64,000 nucleotides of DNA from Caldimonas caldifontis (GTDB lineage: Bacteria > Pseudomonadota > Gammaproteobacteria > Burkholderiales > Burkholderiaceae_C), in the NCBI RefSeq assembly GCF_002930615.1, contig NZ_PSNX01000009.1:95730-159729 (forward strand), written 5' to 3'. A program made the position numbers and the translations under genes. Under the pieces are notes generated by a model. The model saw only the letters and a list, made by a program, of their open reading frames with translations, searched no databases and was not told the origin of the DNA. Below are positions 41,228 to 49,381 of the stretch, piece by piece. Position 1 is the first letter of the stretch. Every line of letters begins with the position of its first letter.

Positions 41228-42793
41228 TCACAACATCTCTTCCGGCGCAAAGGGGCCGAGCAGCAGCAACAGCAGCTGACGCCCCGCCCCGGCCTCCGGC
41301 TCCGTCCCGGTCACGCTGGGAACGTCGGGGTTGTCACTGACCCAGTGCAGCGTGCCATCGCCCAGCCGCTGCACGTGGTATGCGCTGCGCTGGATCACCT
41401 CGTCAAACAGCGTGGCCAGCTCGTCGGCCAGCGCCGGGCTGCGCATCACCAGGCCGATCTCGCTGTTGAGTCGTGCCGAGCGCGGGTCCATGTTCATCGA
41501 GCCGACCAGCACCGTGCGACGGTCGATCACCAGCGCCTTGGCATGCAGGCTGGCCGACGAGGACCCGAAGCTCCCCAGGCGTGAGCGCTGCGGTGCCGCG
41601 TGGGGGGCCAGTCTGGGCCGCAGTTCGTGCAGATCCACCCCCAGCCCGAGGAGGTCGCCCCGGTAGCGGGCGTAGCCGATGTGCACCACCGGGGCATCGG
41701 TGGCGGCCAGCGAGTTGGTCAGCACCCGCATGCGCACGCCGCGCTGGCGCAGCTCCCGCGCCAGCGCCACGCCACGGCGTCCGGGCACGAAATACGGTGA
41801 GATGATCAGCACCTCCTGCCGGGCGGTGCGCAGCAGGCCCAGGATGTCATCCTCGATGGTCTCGGACCGCCCGGGGTTGCCTTCGCTCGCGATCTTCGAG
41901 GGCTTGTCCGCGATCACCGTGGCCGGCACCCAGAACAGTCGCTCTCGCCCGCCCAGCACGCCATGCACCACGCTGGCGTCCATGCGAGGCGCCGTGTCGA
42001 TGCCCTTGTCCTCTTCGGCCGCGGCCGTCGCGACGGCGCCAGCGCAGTCGGGTTTGCCAGTCACCAGTCGATGCACAGGATAGGCCAGCGCACTGTTCCA
42101 GAAACTGTCGAAGGAGGCGGACAACTCCTGCACGGCCGGCCCGGCCACCAGCACGTCGAGATCCACGAAGTTCGTGTTGGGGCTGTTGAGGAAATAGGCG
42201 TCCCCCAGGTTGCGCCCGCCCGTCACGGCCATGGCGTTGTCCGCCACGAACATCTTGTTGTGCATGCGGTGGTTGATGCGAGGCAGATCGGTCAGCGAGG
42301 CCAGCACACGCGTGGCGGTTGAGAAACGGCCGGACGGAAACGGGTTGTACAGCCGCACCTGGATGTTCGGGTGGTCGGTCAGGCACAGCAGGCTGGCCTC
42401 CTTCGCCGCCGTGTTCAAGTCGTCCACCAGGAAGCGCACCCGAACGCCGCGCATTGCAGCGGCATGGACGCGGCGCAGGACCGCGCGGGCCGCCGCATCG
42501 TTGTGCACCAGGTAGTACTGCAGGTCCAGGGTGCGCTCAGCGCGATCAGCCAGCGCCATCAGGGCGCCCAAAGCCTCGTCACCGGCCACCAGCAGACGCA
42601 CGCCCGAGTACTGGCGGTTCGGCGCCGCCTGTACCGCCCAGCGGCCCAGACTCGTGGCCTGCGGCTCCCTCAGGGCCTGGGTGGGTTCGTGCGGGACAGG
42701 GTCGGGCAGGGAGGCACAACCTTGCAGGCCCGCCAGCAGCAACAAGAGGGACCACAGGATCCGCTTGGCAAGGCTGTCGATCGCCGCGTGCAC
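41228..42793 (-). CDS. clsC: Phospholipase D/cardiolipin synthase-like lipoprotein
   Basis: 521 residues from GTG 42793. The frame is open to 42904 but that part reads through the tRNA gene, so it is not coding. A signal peptide ends with a lipobox (LLAGLQGCASL). Two HKD motifs: HNKMFVADNAMAVTGGRN and HAKALVIDRRTVLVGSMN. The arrangement matches ClsC-type cardiolipin synthases, which use phosphatidylethanolamine with a partner protein, but here as a lipoprotein. The specific phospholipid reaction is inferred. Confidence 0.82.
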   Translation of the reverse strand: MHAAIDSLAKRILWSLLLLLAGLQGCASLPDPVPHEPTQALREPQATSLGRWAVQAAPNRQYSGVRLLVAGDEALGALMALADRAERTLDLQYYLVHNDAAARAVLRRVHAAAMRGVRVRFLVDDLNTAAKEASLLCLTDHPNIQVRLYNPFPSGRFSTATRVLASLTDLPRINHRMHNKMFVADNAMAVTGGRNLGDAYFLNSPNTNFVDLDVLVAGPAVQELSASFDSFWNSALAYPVHRLVTGKPDCAGAVATAAAEEDKGIDTAPRMDASVVHGVLGGRERLFWVPATVIADKPSKIASEGNPGRSETIEDDILGLLRTARQEVLIISPYFVPGRRGVALARELRQRGVRMRVLTNSLAATDAPVVHIGYARYRGDLLGLGVDLHELRPRLAPHAAPQRSRLGSFGSSSASLHAKALVIDRRTVLVGSMNMDPRSARLNSEIGLVMRSPALADELATLFDEVIQRSAYHVQRLGDGTLHWVSDNPDVPSVTGTEPEAGAGRQLLLLLLGPFAPEEML

Positions 42794-42844
42794 ACTGCCG
42801 CCCCCCAGATGACAAAGGGCCGCTGGACGCGGCCCTGGAATGTG

Positions 42845-42918
42845 TGGAGCGGGTGAAGGGAATCGAACCCTCGTATCAAGCTTGGGAAGCTGGCGTTCTA
42901 CCATTGAACTACACCCGC
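42845..42918 (-). tRNA. glyU: tRNA-Gly (anticodon CCC)
   Basis: 74 nt including an encoded CCA end (TCCA at 42845-42848). Acceptor GCGGGTG pairs with CACCCGC. The anticodon loop is TTCCCAA (anticodon CCC), the D-arm is GTTCAATGGTAGAAC and the T-loop contains TTCGATTC. It is nearly identical to the enterobacterial glyU sequence. It reads CGG-free GGG codons (Gly). The accessory region begins just beyond its 5' side. Confidence 0.96.
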
Positions 42919-42930
42919 GTCAGCCCCGGC

Positions 42931-42960
42931 ATTATAGAGAGCCCTACCCGGGAAAGACAA
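42931..42960 (-). promoter_or_regulatory. Promoter of tRNA-Gly
   Basis: Minus strand TTGTCT (42955-42960), 18-bp spacer and TATAAT (42931-42936), 12 bp before the tRNA 5' end. The -35 box touches the hairpin at 42959-42988. Confidence 0.6.
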
Positions 42961-42988
42961 AGGCCTTCGTTCAGACGAAGGCCTTTTG
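42959..42988. terminator. Rho-independent terminator near the island edge
   Basis: AAGGCCTTCGT (42960-42970), 4-nt loop TCAG and ACGAAGGCCTT (42975-42985): an 11-bp perfect stem followed by T residues on the plus strand and a weaker T-rich run on the minus strand. It would stop transcripts of the toxin operon from entering tRNA-Gly. Confidence 0.75.
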
Positions 42989-43171
42989 CAGGGGTTATGG
43001 GGTGGCTGATGGGATCCAAAACGGCGACCTAAGCTGTTGATCTCATTGGGAAAAGCGCCGAGGAAAACTGACTTGTTCCCCCGTCTGTTCCCCTTGTCCG
43101 CATGGGACGTCTTGAGACCGTCAGCCACGACATTCTGGCGGTCCTGCCCGTCGCCCGCAACGTCGCGATGC

Positions 43172-43831
43172 TCATCGGTCCTTCAACGCGGAAAGGTAGG
43201 CGGTGGCAACCTCTATGCAGTGCTCCAGGCTCGGCTGATACCCGGTCGCAGCGATCGCCTCGAAGGTCGCCACAAACCCTGGCCCGGGTCGTCGGATCTG
43301 CTCGAGGAACCGGTCCCGGTGCCGCATGAGGAATGGTCCGGCTGCCGCCAGCGCATCCGGCTCCCGCTCGACCACCATCGCGAGGTCGAACAGATCACGC
43401 GCCGTCGCACGGTCCCCGCGGTGGTACATCTTCTTGGCGATCACCTCCGCAGCTGTCTCGACGCGCACCGGCCGCCCCTGGATCTCCCACCACTCCCAGG
43501 CCACGTCGGTGAGGTTCGGTGCGGCCACGAAGTCGATCTCGCCTTCCTCGAACTGCAGCTTGACGAACGAGCCCGGCATCTCCGTGTACTCCTCGGTCAG
43601 GGATGCCGCCGTGTCGCTGAGTCGGGGCGTCACGTAGCCGAGGTACTGCGGGTCCGGCACGAAGATGTCGATGTCCTTGCTGAGGCGGTGTCCGTACCTG
43701 AACATCAGGACGGTTCCGCCTCCGAAGGTCCAGAACGGGTCCGCAAGCCCGCCATGGCGCTGGATGTCGTCGACCAGCCGCAGCGCTCGCTGGAACAGCA
43801 CTTCCCAGGGGCCGGACGGCAGCGACTTCAT
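43172..43831 (-). CDS. AbiEii/AbiGii-type nucleotidyltransferase toxin
   Basis: 219 residues from ATG 43831 (GTG 43834 also in frame). Nucleotidyltransferase signature: FWTFGGGTVLMFRYGHRLSKDIDIFV (GG-T-x-L and D-x-D), as in AbiEii/MenT-like toxins, with a helical C-terminal half. Such toxins are thought to transfer nucleotides to tRNA ends and block translation. It lies 10 bp after the XRE gene, the usual antitoxin-toxin order. It is the last gene of the six-gene operon that starts at 46746. Confidence 0.85.
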   Translation of the reverse strand: MKSLPSGPWEVLFQRALRLVDDIQRHGGLADPFWTFGGGTVLMFRYGHRLSKDIDIFVPDPQYLGYVTPRLSDTAASLTEEYTEMPGSFVKLQFEEGEIDFVAAPNLTDVAWEWWEIQGRPVRVETAAEVIAKKMYHRGDRATARDLFDLAMVVEREPDALAAAGPFLMRHRDRFLEQIRRPGPGFVATFEAIAATGYQPSLEHCIEVATAYLSALKDR

Positions 43832-43841
43832 CACGCTCTCA

Positions 43842-44369
43842 TCACGCCCACAGGCCCTGCCGGTGCACCGCCAGTGACCTGGCCAGCTTCGCGACGTTGC
43901 GCCACACAGCCTTTGGGGCCACGCCCTCGTTCGCGGCGGCTTCCTCCACGGCCATCACCACCAAGGGCACCGGCGCCTCGTCGAGCAGGTGCGTCAGGTG
44001 GGCCGCGTAGCCCTTCGGTACGCTGCCGCTGACCAGCGCGTGACCGAGCGTGTCAGGCGGCACCTCCTGGACGTAGCTCACGCTGGCGTTCTTCGCCGCC
44101 ATCCACAGGCCCCGCTTCCGGGCGCGCGCTGCCTGGCTGGGCGGATCGAGGTCCAGCCCCAGCACGGCCAGCACCTGGGCCACCCGGTTGAATCCCAGAT
44201 CGCTCAGGGCGCCCGCTTCCAGCCCGACCAGCGTCTGCCGCGAAAGCCCGCTCAGTTGCGCAAGCCGGGACTGCGTCAGTCCCAGCGCCTCGCGCCGCTC
44301 GCGGATGATGGTGCCCAGGTTGGAGAGGTCCACAGATTGGCCTGAAGAATTGTCGAATATTTTTGACAT
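43842..44369 (-). CDS. XRE-family antitoxin of the AbiEi type
   Basis: 175 residues from ATG 44369 (MSKIFDNSSGQ). The N-terminal helix-turn-helix is LGTIIRERREALGLTQSRLAQLSGLSRQTLVGLEAG. The C-terminal half (SVSYVQEVPPDTLGHALVSGSVPKGYAAHLTHLL) is unlike most XRE regulators and may bind the toxin. A single base separates it from the stop codon of the nuclease gene (TAG-A-ATG), so it is coupled to the upstream operon. The AbiEi role is inferred from position. Confidence 0.82.
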   Translation of the reverse strand: MSKIFDNSSGQSVDLSNLGTIIRERREALGLTQSRLAQLSGLSRQTLVGLEAGALSDLGFNRVAQVLAVLGLDLDPPSQAARARKRGLWMAAKNASVSYVQEVPPDTLGHALVSGSVPKGYAAHLTHLLDEAPVPLVVMAVEEAAANEGVAPKAVWRNVAKLARSLAVHRQGLWA

Positions 44370-44370
44370 T

Positions 44371-44943
44371 CTAGCGCCTCCGGACCATACCCGCCAGGCG
44401 CTCGCCAGCGGCGCCGCAGGCCGCTCGCTGCCCACAGCCGTGACATATGCGCTCGCTGTCGGGCCACTGCGGGCGATCGAGTCCATCGATCAGTCGACGG
44501 TGTCTCGCTGCAACGGCTTCGACTTGCTCCCGCGACATCAAGCGGACCGCTCGTGAGGTCGGTGGCGCTGAGTGCCGGCCGGGGAAGATCACGAACGCCT
44601 CGTCAGACACACAAACACGGAGTTCGTCCTCCACGGCCACCCGCTGCGCCGAGAGCTGGATGACATCCGACGTCTTCACCGCTGGGGCCGACCGCGTCTT
44701 CAGTTCGACCAGCACGACCAGACCGGTCGGCAGCCGATAGGCCCTGTCCACCCTGGCCACGATGGGCCAGCGGCTCTTCGACCTGAACTGCGACTCCACG
44801 CAGATCAGTTCGGCGTCCCGCAGCCCGGCCGGTCGGTCCCGCCGCTCCGCGACGCGTGCGCGGTGCCGCCGGACCAGGTGCCACGTGACCGCCAAGGCAA
44901 CAGCCAGGAGCAGCACCCACGGCCACATCAGCTCGAACCTCAT
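44371..44943 (-). CDS. Membrane-anchored Cas4-like PD-(D/E)XK nuclease
   Basis: 190 residues from ATG 44943. An N-terminal membrane segment (PWVLLLAVALAVTWHL) places the nuclease domain in the cytoplasm. The PD-(D/E)XK core has VARVDRAYRL (acidic D) and VLVELKTRS (E-x-K). The C-terminus has ICHGCGQRAACG, a C-x2-C-x5-C group, and an upstream Cys lies in AELICVESQF; together these are the four ligands expected of a Cas4/AddB-type [4Fe-4S] cluster. It starts in the stop codon of the CFI gene (ATGA). No CRISPR array or other cas gene is in the window. Confidence 0.75.
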   Translation of the reverse strand: MRFELMWPWVLLLAVALAVTWHLVRRHRARVAERRDRPAGLRDAELICVESQFRSKSRWPIVARVDRAYRLPTGLVVLVELKTRSAPAVKTSDVIQLSAQRVAVEDELRVCVSDEAFVIFPGRHSAPPTSRAVRLMSREQVEAVAARHRRLIDGLDRPQWPDSERICHGCGQRAACGAAGERLAGMVRRR

Positions 44944-45410
44944 GGTCGCCGCCTCGCCGACCATCGCCGCCACCCATGCGCCACGAAACCCAGGATGCCC
45001 CTGGTCATCCGCAGCAACGGCGGGCAGCGCTGGAGCACTCTGCAAAGGCGCGGACCGGCAGCATAGTAGGCTGCCACCAGGCGTCGCCCCCAAGGCCGCG
45101 GCCTCAGGACCGTGTCCCTGAAGTCGCGCAACGCATCGGTCTGCCAGGCGTCCCCGAAGACCATCGTCGCGATGAAGCATCTCTCGCCCGGTCGTCGAGT
45201 CGACCCGTCGCCTGGCGCTGTGGCGCGCCGACCCTGCAACTCGAAGCGCACATGGGCAGCGATGCCCCTCCGGCGCGCCCCTTCCTGTGAAGTGCTTCGA
45301 CGCGGGCCGTGCAGGGATTCGAGAACCACCAGGCGTTCGCACCGGCCCATCTGCGCCAGCTCGGAGGCCCCTACCGACCTACCCTGGCGACACCTCGCCC
45401 GGCTCCTCAT
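44940..45410 (-). CDS. CFI-box C-terminal domain protein
   Basis: 156 residues from ATG 45410, which overlaps the stop of the StbB-like gene (45407-45410). The first ~80 residues are Arg-rich and without a known domain. The last ~75 carry the CFI-box pattern: RCFIATMVFGDAWQTDALRDFRDTVL, then GRRLVAAYYAAGP, in which a Cys-Phe-Ile triplet opens the module and hydrophobic patches follow. CFI-box proteins are often of unknown function and this one may be membrane-associated. The 4-nt overlap with the nuclease gene shows coupling. Confidence 0.7.
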   Translation of the reverse strand: MRSRARCRQGRSVGASELAQMGRCERLVVLESLHGPRRSTSQEGARRRGIAAHVRFELQGRRATAPGDGSTRRPGERCFIATMVFGDAWQTDALRDFRDTVLRPRPWGRRLVAAYYAAGPRLCRVLQRCPPLLRMTRGILGFVAHGWRRWSARRRP

Positions 45411-45700
45411 GGCCCATCCCGGCCATCGATCGCGGGCTCGAAGAGTCCGTTCGTGACCTCCGCCCCGTCGCCGTCGAAACCGATCGAGCCGGACACATCG
45501 CTGGCTTCCTGCCCAGCGAGTTTCAGGACGCCCTGCTGGACCAGCAGTCCCTCGTAGGCCAGCGTGCGCAGCCTGCCGACACGCTTCACTCCCTTGTGGA
45601 ACCGTGCGAGCTCGTCGTAGAGACGAGGCAGTTCCGCCCGCTCGAGCTGGAACACGAGCCGGATGCGCGGCGGCTCCGAGGTCTTGTTGGGGCCGTTCAT
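45407..45700 (-). CDS. Small StbB-like plasmid partition accessory protein
   Basis: 97 residues from ATG 45700 (MNGPNKTSEPPRIRLVFQLERAELPRLYDELA). Charged, with likely helix-loop-helix character (VKRVGRLRTLAYEGLLVQQG). Its place directly after a ParM/StbA-type actin (ATGA overlap 45697-45700) is where StbB/ParR adaptors are encoded, so a DNA-binding adaptor role is inferred. No clear ribbon-helix-helix can be proved by eye. Confidence 0.6.
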   Translation of the reverse strand: MNGPNKTSEPPRIRLVFQLERAELPRLYDELARFHKGVKRVGRLRTLAYEGLLVQQGVLKLAGQEASDVSGSIGFDGDGAEVTNGLFEPAIDGRDGP

Positions 45701-46746
45701 GCGGCATCTCCGGCAGCGCGCTCGGCCGTGGCCGACCTTTCGCGATCGGCCGCCAGCACGGTTCGCGCGTAGGTCATCCCGGCCAGCTGAAACCCCCTCA
45801 CGTTGGCGAACACAGGCTCCTTGATCTCGAGGATCCGGTGGCGCGGAAACGCCGACTTCACGGCCTTCCGGAACAGGAAGGCGCCTCCGCCCACGAGGAT
45901 GATGTTCTGCAGGCTGTGCGGCGATTCGATCCACTCCTTCATGCTCGACACGGCCTGCTCCGTCACGCTCTCGGCCAGCGGCAGCAGCCGCTTCAGGTCG
46001 TAGGGCTTCTGGAAGATCACCGGGGCCTTGCCGGTCCGCAGGGCCATGTCGATGGCGTCCAAATCGCGAAAGGGCGTGCCGATGTCCTTGGTGATCTCGG
46101 CGGCGAGCAGCTTCAGCACGTCGGCGACACCCCGATTCACGGAGTGGCTCTGCTTCTGGACCAGTCGCATGCCTTGGGCGACGAGCCAGTCGAAGGTCCT
46201 CGCACCGGGATCGATGATCAGGCTGCGCTCCTTGGCGATCTCGGCGAGCTTGCCGTGGGCGTGCGCGTAGAAGGCCAGCGCGCCTTGAGGCTGGGCAACA
46301 GCCAGCGTGCGCACCACACTGACCTTCTTGCCACCGCCGACATCGTGCTCGCCTGTCATGACCCGCTCCAGGGCCGCCTTCTTCACCGCGAACAGCGCCA
46401 CCGGAAGCCCGACGACCAGCAGGTCGATCTGGCTCTGCCGCATTGAGCGCAGCGCACCGCGCAGCAGCGCCATGTACTCCGGCGACTCGATGTAGTCGTC
46501 GTGCAGCTGCGTCGCCCGGAAGGTGTCGGCCGCGAGCCTGACCTCGGGACCGACTTCATAGAAGAGCGACCCGACCGGGATGAACATCGTCTTGGCCCCA
46601 TCGCCGCCAGGCCAGAGTGGTTGTCCGTTGCTGGACGGGTATGCCAGCGACGGAAAGCTTGCGCAGCGGATCTCGCTGTCTGCCGTGCCGGTGACGAACT
46701 TGGTGTTGCCGGAACCGACATCCACCGCCCTCACGATCAGGTTCAT
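45697..46746 (-). CDS. ParM/StbA-like actin, PRTRC system protein D type
   Basis: 349 residues from ATG 46746, preceded by GGAGAACACC. The actin-fold phosphate motif VDVGSGNTKFV is present, then IDPGARTFDW (phosphate 2) and LVGGGAFLF (adenosine motif). The opening MNLIVRAVDVG matches PRTRC protein D. Such actins form ATP-driven filaments that segregate plasmids. It is the first gene of the six-gene operon. The rest of a PRTRC cassette (ThiF-like protein etc.) is not in the window. Confidence 0.85.
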   Translation of the reverse strand: MNLIVRAVDVGSGNTKFVTGTADSEIRCASFPSLAYPSSNGQPLWPGGDGAKTMFIPVGSLFYEVGPEVRLAADTFRATQLHDDYIESPEYMALLRGALRSMRQSQIDLLVVGLPVALFAVKKAALERVMTGEHDVGGGKKVSVVRTLAVAQPQGALAFYAHAHGKLAEIAKERSLIIDPGARTFDWLVAQGMRLVQKQSHSVNRGVADVLKLLAAEITKDIGTPFRDLDAIDMALRTGKAPVIFQKPYDLKRLLPLAESVTEQAVSSMKEWIESPHSLQNIILVGGGAFLFRKAVKSAFPRHRILEIKEPVFANVRGFQLAGMTYARTVLAADRERSATAERAAGDAA

Positions 46747-46855
46747 GGTGTTCTCCGAGTGAACGAACGACTGCTCAGGATCGACAGACCGACCCTGTTC
46801 CTCCACGCGGATACCGGCCTCTGCAGGCGCGATTTCGACATCGGATCCCTCCCGG

Positions 46856-46965
46856 TGTCACTGCGCCGGCACTGCAGAATCACTGCACTGACCCTCGGAC
46901 GACACCGAATGGACGAGGCGGCCGCGTGGTGTCACCACGGTCACACTGCAAAGTCACTCGTCAAC
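46856..46965. repeat. TCACTG-type direct repeats before parM
   Basis: CACTGCAGAATCACT (46870-46884) and CACTGCAAAGTCACT (46944-46958) match at 13 of 15 positions; TGTCACTGC (46856-46864) and GTGTCACC (46929-46936) are related. They lie 110-210 bp upstream of the actin start, where a ParR/StbB binding site would be expected. Confidence 0.4.
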
Positions 46966-47056
46966 CCCGTCCATCGGCGCGCACGCCGGTGCCTGACACG
47001 GCCTGGGGAGGCCGGTGCCGGCCCAGTCGGGGTACCTGAGGCGGCAGCCTTGCCTG

Positions 47057-47569
47057 TCAACCCCGCGCCGTTGCTGGCGATCCGAGCCATTGCCACGCTA
47101 GATGGGCCCTGCCGCCGAATCGCACGCCGTCAACTGCCTGCCCCAAGGGCCGACCGATCAGGGACCTTGCGGCGGGCGCTAGGCATGCGGCCTTGACCGT
47201 GGATGCCGTCGCGGTTTCCACTGTGGGCTCCCGAGGGCTCCTGGCCCGCTCCGTCCTCTCGAAGAAGACGAGCAATGCAGGCGTCGCAGTCGTTACCTGC
47301 CTCGTGCCTTCAACCGAAGTTCCCGTCCCGAACGGGTGGCGCGACCGGCCTCGACCTCCAGAAGGATCGACGCCGCGAGCGTGCCGAGTCATCTCATCAG
47401 CAGTGATCTGCCCGGTCCTTGCCTGCCGCATCCCCGCGATGACGGCTGGGCGCTCCTGAAGCGCACCGGCGCACCAGAACCCCGTGGCGGCACCTGATGC
47501 CGCGTACCGTTCCCGCCAGCCCTTGAGCACGCGCGCATGACGCGCATCGCGCGGCGTGATGGCCTCCAT
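47057..47569 (-). CDS. Doubtful hypothetical protein
   Basis: 170 residues from ATG 47569 (MEAITPRDARHARVLKGWRE). The first ~70 residues have ordinary composition; the rest looks like unselected sequence. No domain is recognised. It could be a short gene with a longer false extension, or non-coding. Confidence 0.25.
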   Translation of the reverse strand: MEAITPRDARHARVLKGWRERYAASGAATGFWCAGALQERPAVIAGMRQARTGQITADEMTRHARGVDPSGGRGRSRHPFGTGTSVEGTRQVTTATPALLVFFERTERARSPREPTVETATASTVKAACLAPAARSLIGRPLGQAVDGVRFGGRAHLAWQWLGSPATARG

Positions 47570-48045
47570 GAGGCTCCCCGCACGACCCTCGCTCATCAAC
47601 TCGACACCGCCCTGGACTCTCGGTCAGGGGTGGACCCATGCGAGCGGCCGGCGCTGCACACCAGGCCTGATCCACCGAATGACCCAGGGCTCGACCCTGG
47701 CGTCGATGTCGCACCCAGCCCCGAGCGGGGTGGACATCACCCATGTCGTCGCGTCGCAGAAATGCGCAGACGGCCTGGATCAACGTGTTCCATTTTTAAG
47801 TCTGACCGAGCTGACCAGGCCCCTCGCCGAAGACCATGAGGCGCCCGGACCAGCAAAGCCATGGGTGGGTGTGGCGCTGCAGAGATCGACCGCCGCACCG
47901 ACGTTGCACACGATCTCCATCGCCGTGGGCTTGCCAGGAATCGGCCCCGGGGATGTCCAGATGGATTCCTCCGATTCCGGTCCCCCGGACCGTTCATCCA
48001 CAGGCGTGCTGTTCGGGCAGTCCGCCACCTTGCAGAAAGCCCACC

Positions 48046-49353
48046 ATGTCCCGTATCCGCCGTGAAGAACCCTCGCGCCGCCGCCGGCAGGCACCGCTCT
48101 CCCTCAACGACCGCCGCAATGACCCGCGCAATGGCTCCACCCTGCCCTCCTCATCCACCCGCCCTTCCAGGACCACCGCGATGACCTCGGCCAGCCCAGG
48201 CCGCCTGCATGGCCAGGACTCGCCACGCCGCCAGAACTGGGCCGGCAAGTCGCCCCAGCAAGTGCTGGACATGTACCCGCCGGGCAGGACGCCCGTGAAC
48301 CGGGTGGTGGACGTGCTGATCGAGCTGTTCAACCCGCTGCACACCGCGCTGGAGAAGACCGTGTCGCACAAGACGCGCTACGAGCGCGCCCACTTCCTGC
48401 GACGCTTCTTCCGCGAGCTGCACACGGACGCCGGCTTCAAGCTGGCGCCCGATCCTCGCAACCTGGGCCAGCGGCATGTCCAGGCGATGGTGAAGGTCTG
48501 GCAGCGCCGGAAGCTTTCGCCGGGGACGATCCAGACCTACCTGAGCTTTCTGCGTGGCCTGGCGATGTGGCTCAACAAACCGGGCTTCATCCGCAGGCCC
48601 GAGCACTACGGCCTGACGCCTGACGAGTACGAGCGCCACGAGAACGCCCAGCGCGACAAGAGCTGGAGCGGCAACGGCATCGACGTGGAGGCCTTACTGG
48701 CCCAGGTCTCTGCCTACGATGCCCGCATCGGCGCGTCGATGCGCCTGATGGTGAAAGTCGGCCTGCGGCGCAAGGAGTCCGTGATGTGCCGCCCCTACGC
48801 CCACGTCCACCCCTTTGAGGAGACAGGCCTGCCCGACGAACAACGGGAGGCGGATCGGTATCTGTGGACGAAGGGCAAGGGAGGCCGTGCGCGCTGGCTG
48901 CCGCTGGCCACCGAGGAGCAGCAGGCGGCCATCGCGCATGCCCGCAGCGTGGTCAGCGGCCATGACGCACACATGGGGGCGCCGGATCGGGACCTGAAGT
49001 CCAACCTCCGTAGGCTGGACTATGCGCTGCGCAAGTTCGGCCTCACGAACCGCGAGAGCGGCACCACCGGCCACGGGGCGCGGCACGACCACCTTCAAGG
49101 CCAGTACCAGGACACGACGGGCACGCCCGCGCCGGTGCGTGGCGGTGGGCCTGTCGGTCAGGACCTCGACCGCCAGGCGCGGCTGCGTGTGGCCCGTATC
49201 GCGGGCCATGCCCGCCTGCGCTCGGCCGGCGCCTACATCGGTGCGATCCGGCGCTCGCTTTCAGGGGGCCGCGACCCGGCCCAGGGCGAGACCGGCAAGC
49301 CCGGGCCGCGGAGCATCGGGGACGACGGTGACACGCCTGTCCCGGTCGCATGA
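48046..49353 (+). CDS. Tyrosine recombinase/integrase
   Basis: 435 residues from ATG 48046 (ATG 48181 also in frame). The N-terminal core-binding part (RYERAHFLRRFFRELH, TIQTYLSFLRGLAMWL) precedes the catalytic domain with Arg in VGLRRKESVMCR, H-x2-R in TGHGARHDH and Tyr in GHARLRSAGAYIGA. It resembles the integrase-domain proteins of integrative elements. It is convergent with parB and separated from it by 28 bp. The tRNA-Gly at 42845 is a possible, unproven, target. Confidence 0.85.
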   Translation: MSRIRREEPSRRRRQAPLSLNDRRNDPRNGSTLPSSSTRPSRTTAMTSASPGRLHGQDSPRRQNWAGKSPQQVLDMYPPGRTPVNRVVDVLIELFNPLHTALEKTVSHKTRYERAHFLRRFFRELHTDAGFKLAPDPRNLGQRHVQAMVKVWQRRKLSPGTIQTYLSFLRGLAMWLNKPGFIRRPEHYGLTPDEYERHENAQRDKSWSGNGIDVEALLAQVSAYDARIGASMRLMVKVGLRRKESVMCRPYAHVHPFEETGLPDEQREADRYLWTKGKGGRARWLPLATEEQQAAIAHARSVVSGHDAHMGAPDRDLKSNLRRLDYALRKFGLTNRESGTTGHGARHDHLQGQYQDTTGTPAPVRGGGPVGQDLDRQARLRVARIAGHARLRSAGAYIGAIRRSLSGGRDPAQGETGKPGPRSIGDDGDTPVPVA

Positions 49354-49381
49354 GCCGGCCCGGCCCGGGCCGGCCCTGCGT

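Larger units (their letters stand above)
46747..48045. other. 1.3-kb region upstream of the partition operon and integrase
   Basis: No convincing gene except a weak candidate on the minus strand at 47057. The part next to parM holds short TCACTG-type repeats (46856-46965) that could be the partition site. I see no strong terminator or RNA gene. Confidence 0.4.

Noticed and set aside
42794..42904. N-terminal extension of the phospholipase D gene
   Set aside because: It translates the tRNA-Gly gene; the signal peptide starts at GTG 42793.
42995..43045. Sequence looking like a degraded tRNA (GGCTGATGGGATCC...)
   Set aside because: It cannot be folded into a cloverleaf by eye and no pairing of acceptor ends is found.
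44350..44369. Possible TGTC/GACA palindrome at the antitoxin start
   Set aside because: Only four base pairs match and the sequence is coding.
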